Shown here piece by piece: positions 8,131-13,635 of a stretch of DNA of 13,635 nucleotides (the stretch's first letter is position 1; every line of letters begins with the position of its first letter). A program made the translations under genes and the position numbers. The DNA is from an uncultured Eubacteriales bacterium (GTDB lineage: Bacteria > Bacillota > Clostridia > Oscillospirales > CAG-272), in NCBI GenBank assembly GCA_934417455.1, contig CAKRWK010000007.1, positions 1-13,635 of the forward strand, in the 5' to 3' direction. The notes under the pieces are model-generated. The model ran no database searches. It was not told where the DNA came from and saw nothing but the letters and a program-made list of their open reading frames with translations.

Positions 8131-8178
8131 CTCTGAAAAACGACAAAAAACGCAAAGAAAAGATAACATATCCGTCTG

Positions 8179-8217
8179 AAATCCGTTGTTTCGACAGCGG
8201 AAAACGACGGATTTTTT
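8179..8217 (+). terminator. Second hairpin between the esterase and spoIIE
   Basis: AAATCCGTTGTTT (8179-8191) pairs with AAACGACGGATTT (8202-8214) over 13 bp with one G-U wobble and a 10-base loop. The T run 8212-8217 follows. This is a compact intrinsic-terminator shape that would stop any read-through from the esterase into spoIIE. The sequence TTCGACA (8190-8196), a match to the Spo0A box, spans the stem top and loop. Confidence 0.7.
8190..8196 (+). promoter_or_regulatory. Candidate Spo0A box upstream of spoIIE
   Basis: TTCGACA is an exact match to the Spo0A binding consensus (TTCGNCA, the reverse complement of TGNCGAA). In Bacillus subtilis, Spo0A~P activates spoIIE from boxes near -50 to -35. 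If the -10 is TAAAAT at 8231-8236, this site lies about 50 bases upstream of the start. A 7-base match can occur by chance, and only one clear box is seen, so this is suggestive only. Confidence 0.35.
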
Positions 8218-8236
8218 GTTCGTCCGAACGTAAAAT
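8204..8236 (+). promoter_or_regulatory. Possible spoIIE promoter with weak -35
   Basis: TAAAAT (8231-8236) is a fair -10 element, but no TTGACA-like hexamer sits 16-18 bases upstream. ACGACG at 8204-8209 would give a 21-bp spacer and keeps only the central GAC. Over-long spacers with activator dependence are known for Spo0A-driven spoIIE and spoIIG promoters in Bacillus, so the arrangement would fit, but it is inference. Confidence 0.35.
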
Positions 8237-8258
8237 AGAAGCGGAACAACTTCAAAAG

Positions 8259-8284
8259 GGGACACTGCCGCGGGCGGCTGTCCC
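8259..8284 (+). other. GC-rich stem-loop in the spoIIE leader
   Basis: GGGACA (8259-8264) pairs with TGTCCC (8279-8284), and inside it GCCG (8267-8270) pairs with CGGC (8275-8278), with a two-base CT bulge and a 4-base loop. It ends six bases before the AAAGGA ribosome binding site (8290-8295). No T run follows, so it is not a terminator. It could stabilise the mRNA 5' end or modulate translation. Confidence 0.5.
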
Positions 8285-8304
8285 GAAAGAAAGGATTTTA
8301 GGAT

Positions 8305-10707
8305 ATGAAAGTCAAAGAGACAAAGGAAGCGTATGAAAGAAAGACGGGCGAGGTGACGCTCTCGTCCCTTTTTCGTGCCGAAATCGACCGTCGCCGCGGA
8401 CATACGGAGACGCTTTTTTACGATATACTCACGTTTTTTGTCAGCATGGCCCTGTCGGGCTGTCATATTGCGTTCGGCGCGCATCCGCTCGGCATTGCGC
8501 TGGTCGCCGCCACGCCCTACCGCGTCCTGATTGTCGCGCTTGGTGCCGCGCTCGGCTCGCTTTTTATGGGCAACGGGGGCATTGTGTATGCCATGACGGC
8601 GGTGATTGTCGTTCTTCTCCGCGTTACCGTGTCGGGGACAGAGAAACGGGACGCAGCACCCCGCGGCATTTTCTGTGAAGGAAGGCTTCTGCGGTGCAGT
8701 GCCGCCGTGATAGGCGGCTTTGTTTGCGGCATATACGAACTTCTCCTGCACGGACTGACTCTGACTGCCGTCCTGTATGCCGCGGCTATGGTGGCGTTTT
8801 GCGGAATATTCGCTTTTCTTTTTGGCGGACTTTTTGTCCTTCCCATGAATTTTCACGATTTTATTTTCGGTTGTGTCCGCATTTTTTCCCGCACGGACAG
8901 GGAACGGGGCGAAAAAATCCGTCTTTGGGACTTTCAGGTGGCATTGGCCACGCTTGTGGCGTGTACCTGTGCGTCCCTTCGCAACTTTGACCTGTTCGGG
9001 ATTTCTTTTGCCTATCTGGCGGCGGCCGCCGCCACGCTGTTTGCCGCCCGGAGATTCGGAGTTCTTCGCGGCGCGGCCACAGGCTTTCTTTCCTGCATCG
9101 GTCTGTCCGCCACCTATGCGGTTTCATTTGCTCTCGGCGGTCTTGCGGCCGGGCTTCTGTTTCCCCTCGGTATCGGGTATGCCGTGTTCGCCATGCCGGC
9201 GGCGGTCGCTGCGTGGAGTGCCTATGCGGGCGGTCTTGTCGGATTTCTTTCCACGGCGCCGGAATGCGCCGTTGTTTCCGTACTGATGCTGCCGCTTCTA
9301 CGCAAACTGCCCGCGGAGGCCGCGCCGCCCGCCGCCGGGAAACCGGACAAAGTCGCGGCAGACATGGTTGGTACCATGGCGCTTTCCTACCGGAGCGGTG
9401 CCGCGAAATCGGAAAAACGTCTGGAAACTTCGCTTTCCTCGCTGGTTCCCGTTCTGCGCAAACTGTCCGTATCGGATACGAAATTCGATACGGAAGACGA
9501 AAGACTTCTCCTTACAACGCTTCTGTCGGATACCTGCCGCGGTTGCCGCATCTACCCCATGTGCGGCGAAGCCGGAAAGAAGGAAACCCTGTCCGCCCTG
9601 CTCGCCAAGCGGGCGGCGGGAGAAGAACTGACCGCGGCCGACCTGTTTTGTTTTTCCGGTGATGAGGGAGAAAAGACCCGTTTCATGGAAGCATACCGAC
9701 AGAAACGGGCGGCGGCCGAGGCGGGAAAATTTCATGAGGCGCGCTCTCACGAAACCGCCGAAATCTGTGAACTCGTCGCCAAAATGATGAACGAAGCAGC
9801 CCTGCAGGACGAACGGGAAAGAACGCAGGACGTGACGCTTTCGGAAAAACTGACGGATGTATTTCTCCATCACGGGTTCCCCGACGGGACGCTACGGGTG
9901 TACGGTGATCGCAGAAAATACATACTTGCCGCCGGAGAAGATAAGGATGGAACGAAAATCACATCGCCGCAGTTGCATGCGGCACTGGCCGAGGCGGCGG
10001 GACTCCGCCTGTCGACGCCCGAATATTTCCGCAAAGACGAAATGGTACTGATGGAATGCCATACCGAAAGCATGTTCGGCATGGAAACCGCCACAGCTAC
10101 CCGCGCCTGCCGTCCCGGCGACGTGTCGGGCGACAGCGTACGCTGTTTTGAATCCTCGGACGGTGTCGGTTACCTTGTTCTGTCGGACGGCATGGGCACG
10201 GGGGCTTCCGCGGGGAAGGTTTCTTCTTTCACCGTGGATTATCTGTCGCGCATGACGGATGCCGGCTGTACGAAAAATACGGTACTGTACCTTCTCAATC
10301 AATTGCTCCGTAGCCGCGGGGATGAATGCACGTCCACTGTCGATATGTTCGCACTTGACCTTGTGTCGGGCGACGGTGAATTTTACAAGAGCGGCGCCGC
10401 GCCGTCCTATATGAAACGGGACAAGTCTCTCTTCCGTATCCGTTCGCAAACGGTACCGGTCGGTCTGCTGCGCACGCTGGACAGCGAAAAAATCCGCGTG
10501 GAGGTGCATGCGGAAGACGTGATTATCATGCTTTCGGACGGCATCAGTTCCTCGCCCGAGGACGCGCCGTGGCTGATGGAACTGCTGGACCGCCCTGTCC
10601 CCCGCGATTTGCAGACGTATGCCGAACATATTCTTGACGTCGCCGTGAAAAACGTCGGACAGAAGGACGATATGACCGTTCTCGTGGCGAGAATCACCGC
10701 GCGGTAA
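8305..10707 (+). CDS. spoIIE: Stage II sporulation protein E, PP2C-type serine phosphatase
   Basis: An 800-residue membrane protein close in size to Bacillus subtilis SpoIIE. After a short basic cytoplasmic N-terminus, residues about 38-330 hold roughly ten hydrophobic segments. A cytoplasmic regulatory region follows with a cysteine cluster Cys411-x2-Cys414-x5-Cys420 (CRGCRIYPMC), also typical of clostridial SpoIIE. The C-terminal PP2C domain shows the metal-binding aspartates Asp628 (LSDGMGTG), Asp745 (LSDGISSS) and Asp788-Asp789 (KDDMT). SpoIIE localises to the polar septum and dephosphorylates the anti-anti-sigma factor SpoIIAA, which releases sigma-F in the forespore. The start ATG has AAAGGA nine bases upstream. 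The gene is monocistronic by position, not followed by the tilS-hpt-ftsH cluster seen in many Firmicutes. All catalytic residues seem intact, so the organism is likely sporulation-competent or recently derived from a spore-former. Confidence 0.95.
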   Translation: MKVKETKEAYERKTGEVTLSSLFRAEIDRRRGHTETLFYDILTFFVSMALSGCHIAFGAHPLGIALVAATPYRVLIVALGAALGSLFMGNGGIVYAMTAVIVVLLRVTVSGTEKRDAAPRGIFCEGRLLRCSAAVIGGFVCGIYELLLHGLTLTAVLYAAAMVAFCGIFAFLFGGLFVLPMNFHDFIFGCVRIFSRTDRERGEKIRLWDFQVALATLVACTCASLRNFDLFGISFAYLAAAAATLFAARRFGVLRGAATGFLSCIGLSATYAVSFALGGLAAGLLFPLGIGYAVFAMPAAVAAWSAYAGGLVGFLSTAPECAVVSVLMLPLLRKLPAEAAPPAAGKPDKVAADMVGTMALSYRSGAAKSEKRLETSLSSLVPVLRKLSVSDTKFDTEDERLLLTTLLSDTCRGCRIYPMCGEAGKKETLSALLAKRAAGEELTAADLFCFSGDEGEKTRFMEAYRQKRAAAEAGKFHEARSHETAEICELVAKMMNEAALQDERERTQDVTLSEKLTDVFLHHGFPDGTLRVYGDRRKYILAAGEDKDGTKITSPQLHAALAEAAGLRLSTPEYFRKDEMVLMECHTESMFGMETATATRACRPGDVSGDSVRCFESSDGVGYLVLSDGMGTGASAGKVSSFTVDYLSRMTDAGCTKNTVLYLLNQLLRSRGDECTSTVDMFALDLVSGDGEFYKSGAAPSYMKRDKSLFRIRSQTVPVGLLRTLDSEKIRVEVHAEDVIIMLSDGISSSPEDAPWLMELLDRPVPRDLQTYAEHILDVAVKNVGQKDDMTVLVARITAR

Positions 10708-10727
10708 AACCGCGCTGAAATCGGCTC

Positions 10728-10756
10728 TTTACAAAACGGAAAAAAGATGGTAAAAT
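10728..10756 (+). promoter_or_regulatory. Promoter for the SDR-flavin reductase-XRE operon
   Basis: TTTACA (10728-10733), a 17-bp spacer, then TAAAAT (10751-10756), each five of six to consensus. The start is near 10763. There a small inverted repeat GGGG (10763-10766) and CCCC (10773-10776) could be a weak operator or simply a leader hairpin. The spacing and the strong AAGAGGTG at 10791-10798 before the ATG support an independent unit after spoIIE. Confidence 0.75.
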
Positions 10757-10805
10757 AGGACAGGGGAAAGAACCCCGGAGAAAAGAACAAAAGAGGTGTC
10801 TTTAC

Positions 10806-11606
10806 ATGTCTCTTGCCGTCATTACCGGCGCGTCCAGCGGAATCGGGCGCGAATTTGCAAAACAACTGAAAGAAACACAGGGCGTTGACCGGTTCTGGTT
10901 CATTGCCCGTCGGCGCGAACCGATGGAAAAACTGGCCGCCGATCTCGGCGTGGAGGCCCGGATCATATCGGCCGATCTCTGTACGGAAGAGGGCATTGCC
11001 GCAGTCGGTGCCGCCATCGAAGAGGAAAAACCGAAGGTAAAATTTCTTGTCAACGCGGCCGGATTCGGAAAATTCGGTTCGTTTGAACAGGTGAGCGAAC
11101 GGGATGTCTGCCGTATGATTGACCTCAACGACAAAGCCCTTGTCGTCCTGACCCACCGCTTTATTCCTTACATGGAATGCGGCGGTCGCATCATAGAGAT
11201 GGGTAGCGGTTCCTGCTTTACGCCACTTCCGAATTTCAACATTTATGCTGCCTCCAAGGCGTTCGTTCTGCATTATACCAAAGCGCTGAATTACGAACTC
11301 CGTCCATACGGCGTGCGTGCCACCTGTTTCTGCCCGGGGTGGGTGGATACCGAGTTTCTGGCACTGGCTACCGCGCAGCCCGGTATTTGGGTGCCGAAGA
11401 AAACCGAGCCGCTTCGGCGCGCCGAGGCGGGTGTCCGTCGCGCCGTGCGCGCTTCGGTCAAGGGGAAAACCATGTGCGTGACAAACTGGTATACAAAACT
11501 GCAGCACCTGCTCTTCAAACTCCTGCCGGATTGCCTTTTGACCCGTACATGGATGGGCATGCAGACGATGAAACCCGCCGACGCGGACACGGAGGCCGAC
11601 GCATGA
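10806..11606 (+). CDS. Short-chain dehydrogenase/reductase family oxidoreductase
   Basis: A 266-residue classical SDR enzyme. The dinucleotide-binding motif TGASSGIG is at residues 7-14, the NAAG motif follows strand 4, and the catalytic set is Ser134, Tyr147 and Lys151 (YAASK). The arginines at 35-37 (ARRR) after the second strand suggest NADP(H) preference. PGWVDTEF after the active site is the usual PG motif. The C-terminal 60 residues hold a hydrophobic stretch (LQHLLFKLLPDCLL) that may contact membrane or substrate. The substrate is unknown; the family covers many alcohols and ketones. The TGA stop overlaps the ATG of the flavin reductase gene (ATGA at 11603-11606), so translation of the two is coupled and they probably serve one redox process. 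Confidence 0.92.
   Translation: MSLAVITGASSGIGREFAKQLKETQGVDRFWFIARRREPMEKLAADLGVEARIISADLCTEEGIAAVGAAIEEEKPKVKFLVNAAGFGKFGSFEQVSERDVCRMIDLNDKALVVLTHRFIPYMECGGRIIEMGSGSCFTPLPNFNIYAASKAFVLHYTKALNYELRPYGVRATCFCPGWVDTEFLALATAQPGIWVPKKTEPLRRAEAGVRRAVRASVKGKTMCVTNWYTKLQHLLFKLLPDCLLTRTWMGMQTMKPADADTEADA
11591..11595 (+). promoter_or_regulatory. Ribosome binding site fixing the flavin reductase start
   Basis: GGAGG, seven bases before the ATG at 11603 and inside the end of the SDR gene. It decides against the much longer open frame that runs back to 11339 within the SDR gene. Confidence 0.75.
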
Positions 11607-12232
11607 GCCGCCGTCATCTGCCGGGCGGCACGTTGACCGCTCCTCTGCCGCCCGCGCTCGTGACCGTCGGGGAAGGGGAAGAGGCCAACGTCCTCACTGT
11701 GGCATGGACGGGTATTCTCTGTTCCACGCCGCCGAAAACTTACGTTTCCGTCCGTCCGACGAGACATTCCTACGCACTCCTCAAAAAGTACAGTGAGTTT
11801 GTCATCCATCTGCCAACCGAAAAACTTGCACGTGCCGTGGACTTCTGCGGCATGTACACAGGTGCCAAAGTCGACAAGTTTGATAAGTGCAAATTGACAA
11901 AAACGGAAAGCAAAGTTGTCAAAACGCCGACAATTGCAGAATGCCCCGTGGCGCTCGAATGCCGTGTGACCGATGTTATTCCGCTCGGAACACACGATGT
12001 TTTTATGGCCGATATTGTCAATGTTTCCTGCGACGATGCGCTTTTCGACGACAGCGGGAAACTGCACATGGAAAAGGCCGGACTGCTTGCCTATGCGCAT
12101 GGGGAATACTTCACGCTCGGCCGCAGGGTCGGGAATTTCGGCTTTTCCGCCGCGAAGAAGAAAAACGGCGCGAAAGCGACATCGCCTGCCCGCAAAAAGC
12201 CGACGAAGAAAAACGGCGGGGGCAGACAATGA
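11603..12232 (+). CDS. Flavin reductase-like (FMN-binding split barrel) protein
   Basis: A 209-residue protein of the flavin reductase-like/flavoredoxin family. Members bind FMN in a split-barrel fold and reduce flavin with NAD(P)H or pass electrons to partners. The family pattern NVLTVAWTGILCSTPPKTYVSVRPTRHSY is clear near residues 29-57. LPTEKLARAVDFCGMYTGAKVDKF follows, and the C-terminal HGEYFTLGRRVGNFGFS is the usual end of the fold. An added tail (about residues 183-209, AAKKKNGAKATSPARKKPTKK) is very lysine-rich and not part of the domain; it could bind nucleic acid or acidic partners, or be a low-complexity extension. ATGA overlaps join it to the SDR gene before and the regulator after. 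Confidence 0.88.
   Translation: MSRRHLPGGTLTAPLPPALVTVGEGEEANVLTVAWTGILCSTPPKTYVSVRPTRHSYALLKKYSEFVIHLPTEKLARAVDFCGMYTGAKVDKFDKCKLTKTESKVVKTPTIAECPVALECRVTDVIPLGTHDVFMADIVNVSCDDALFDDSGKLHMEKAGLLAYAHGEYFTLGRRVGNFGFSAAKKKNGAKATSPARKKPTKKNGGGRQ
12218..12222 (+). promoter_or_regulatory. Weak ribosome binding site of the XRE gene
   Basis: GGGGG, six bases before the ATG at 12229, lacks the A of a usual Shine-Dalgarno. Together with the ATGA overlap it points to translation by re-initiation from the flavin reductase gene, which selects this start over longer in-frame readings inside that gene. Confidence 0.45.
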
Positions 12233-12621
12233 AGGATATACATGCCGAAGAAGTCGGCGCCCGCATTTTTGCCCTGATTACGACGGATTACGGCAGTGAC
12301 GTTGCGTTTGAACGCGCCGTCGGCCTGCCGGACAAGACCGTCAATAACTGGCGTCGCGGCCGTTCCGCTTCCTATATGAAAATGTTGCCCATGTTGGCGG
12401 AGGCGTTTTCCGTCACCGTCGGCGACCTTCTCCGCTTGCCGATTGACCCCGACGGCACCAACCTTTCCGAGGAGGAGAGACATCTCGTCTCCCTGTATCG
12501 CGAAACGCGGTTTCTCCCTGCGGCGTCGCGGGCGGCGCTGGCCGAAACGATTTCTTCCGTTATCCGGCTGTACCTGTCGGGCCTGCCGGACGAACCCGCG
12601 AAAAAACAAAACAAAAAATAA
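12229..12621 (+). CDS. XRE-family helix-turn-helix transcriptional regulator
   Basis: A 130-residue protein with a Cro/C1-type DNA-binding domain at the N-terminus. The helix-turn-helix runs over about residues 22-45: DVAFERAVGLPDKTVNNWRRG, with the recognition helix around KTVNNWRRG. Helices holding MKMLPMLAEAFSVTVGDLL close the fold, as in this family. The remaining 60 residues (SEEERHLVSLYRETRFL onward) form helices likely used for dimerisation, and the tail is lysine-rich. It is the last gene of the SDR-flavin reductase operon, overlapping by ATGA. Autoregulation of the operon promoter at 10728-10756 is plausible but not shown. No enzymatic or ligand domain is present. Confidence 0.88.
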   Translation: MKDIHAEEVGARIFALITTDYGSDVAFERAVGLPDKTVNNWRRGRSASYMKMLPMLAEAFSVTVGDLLRLPIDPDGTNLSEEERHLVSLYRETRFLPAASRAALAETISSVIRLYLSGLPDEPAKKQNKK

Positions 12622-12652
12622 AAAGGACGCTTTCCGAAAAAGCGTCCTTTTT
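12620..12652. terminator. Bidirectional terminator between the XRE gene and trkH
   Basis: A 14-bp perfect stem, AAAAAGGACGCTTT (12620-12633) with AAAGCGTCCTTTTT (12639-12652), and a 5-base loop CCGAA. T runs occur on both strands, and it begins inside the XRE stop codon. It lies two bases beyond the trkH stop, so it can end both convergent units. Confidence 0.93.
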
Positions 12653-12654
12653 CA

Positions 12655-13635
12655 TCAGGATCTTTCCCACGCGCGGGGAGAAAACAGCACGAGAATGGGG
12701 AAAATTTCGAGACGGCCGGCCAGCATGTCGAAAATCAGAACGAGTTTCGAGCCCCAACCGAAGCCTGCAAAACTTGCCATCGGACCGACGCCGTCAAGAC
12801 CGGGACCGATGTTGTTGAAACAGGACACCACCGAGGTGAACGCGGTGGTCACCGTTTCCGCGTACGGGTCGAGCGATACGAAAAGGAAACTGAGCAGAAG
12901 AATGGCCACATAGGCAAACAGGTACGCGTTGGTGTTGGAAAGAATTTTTTCGTCCACGTGCTTGCCGTTGATGCGGACGGATTCGATTTTCTGCGGGTGA
13001 ATGACCTGCCGTAAATTACGGAAGAATCCTTTGATGAGAAGCAGGACCCTTGCGCATTTGAAACCGCCGCCGGTACTGCCCGCGCAGGCTCCGCACAGCA
13101 TCAGAATGACGATGATCGTCTTTGAAAACGTCGGCCAAAGATTGAAATCCGTCGTGGCAAAGCCCGTTGTCGTAATGATACTTGCCACCTGGAAAAAAGC
13201 GTGGCGGAGCGTTTCGCCGAAGGTTGCGTACAAGGAACGGATGTTGACGGTGATGCACACGACGGCCGTGAGAACAATGCCGCCGTACAGATGCAGTTCT
13301 TCGTCTTTCATGGCGGACAGAAAATGCCGCGTGAGGAGCAGATAGTAAACACTGAAATTGACGCCGAACAAAAGCATGAATATCGTCGTCACGTTCTGCA
13401 GATACGGCGAATAAGAGGCCAGACTGTCCGCCTTGATTCCGAATCCGCCGGTGCCGGCCGTGCCGACCGCCGTGCAGACGGCGTCAAAAACGGGCATGCC
13501 GCCGACAAGGAGAAGAACGAAATCCAAAACCGTCCGTGAAATGTAGGTGATCTACAGACTCGCGGCGGTCTGCCGGATTTTCGGCACGAGTTTGCCAACG
13601 TCGGGGCCGGGGCTTTCCGCCCGCATGAGATGGAG
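12655..13635 (-). pseudogene. Potassium uptake protein TrkH/KtrB family, 5'-partial and interrupted by in-frame TAG
   Basis: The minus strand encodes the C-terminal two thirds of a TrkH-type K+ channel subunit; the 5' end is beyond the window. Selectivity-filter regions are clear: GTAGTGGFG, SIITTTGFATTDF and NNIGPGLDGVGP, plus CAGSTGGGFKC, with alternating membrane helices. The C-terminus AGRLEIFPILVLFSP is the conserved TrkH end. Reading outwards from 13527, the same frame continues as VTRSIYTI, then meets TAG at 13552-13554 (codons in order: CTG, TAG, ATC, ACC, TAC). Beyond it the frame goes on to the window edge, with HLMRAESPGPDVGKLVPKIRQTA (split here as HLMRAESPGP and DVGKLVPKIRQTA), typical TrkH sequence. 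A tyrosine is the usual residue there. Translation from the TTG at 13527 alone would lack the first pore regions. Either a recent nonsense mutation, a sequencing error or readthrough explains it. TrkA is not visible nearby. Confidence 0.85.

Noticed and set aside
8065..8856. A 263-codon minus-strand frame over the spoIIE start and leader
   Set aside because: It covers terminator hairpins and the spoIIE membrane region; composition is basic and low in motif content.
10699..10715. Hairpin GCGCGGT/ACCGCGC at the spoIIE stop codon as terminator
   Set aside because: The stem is only 7 bp with a 3-base loop and is followed by TGAAATCGG, not a T run. It may be a chance repeat or a weak pause site.
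11291..12229. A 312-codon minus-strand frame across SDR and flavin reductase
   Set aside because: It is antisense to two well-supported genes, has no recognisable domain, and has no ribosome binding site.
1..13635. Mobile elements, CRISPR, tRNA or rRNA genes, toxin-antitoxin or phage defence systems
   Set aside because: None seen on either strand. There is no transposase or integrase motif, no regularly spaced repeats, and no tRNA-like cloverleaf. The gene set is housekeeping, sporulation, transport and small redox enzymes.

Overview
The window reads as chromosomal DNA of a moderately GC-rich, spore-forming Firmicute, most likely an uncultured Clostridia-type bacterium. The grounds are a full-length SpoIIE sporulation phosphatase, an AddA-type (Firmicutes) recombination nuclease in place of RecBCD, strong AGGAGG-like ribosome binding sites, and TTGACA/TATAAT promoters with exact 17-bp spacers. 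There are no rRNA or tRNA genes, CRISPR arrays, transposases or phage genes. Coding density is high, and no gene-free stretch exceeds about 245 bases.

Left part (1-2632, + strand): the 3' end of a small membrane-anchored SHOCT-domain protein is closed by a perfectly palindromic terminator. A consensus promoter then drives a two-gene unit, a histidine-phosphatase (phosphoglycerate-mutase-like) enzyme and a MATE family exporter, which ends in a hairpin terminator shared with the convergent addA gene.

Centre (2674-8059): truB (tRNA pseudouridine-55 synthase) and addA (helicase-nuclease) form a minus-strand operon with a 20-base gap. addB is not adjacent. truB is divergent from a + strand alpha/beta-hydrolase esterase, and both genes have good promoters in the roughly 150-bp gap. 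The esterase is followed by two consecutive hairpins, and the second one carries a sequence matching the Spo0A box.

Right-centre (8060-12652, + strand): spoIIE, preceded by a structured leader, encodes a polytopic membrane protein with a C-terminal PP2C phosphatase domain that activates sigma-F in the forespore. Next comes an operon with its own promoter, in which each gene overlaps the next by ATGA: a short-chain dehydrogenase, a flavin-reductase-like protein with a lysine-rich tail, and an XRE-type regulator. A 14-bp bidirectional terminator closes it.

Right edge (12655-13635, minus strand): most of a TrkH potassium-uptake subunit. Its frame is interrupted by an in-frame TAG exactly where a tyrosine-like residue would be expected, with recognisable TrkH sequence on both sides. 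This is the most unusual observation here: a recent nonsense mutation, a sequence error, or less likely stop-codon readthrough. No wholly new system was found; the rest is ordinary housekeeping and accessory content with some notable regulatory structure.
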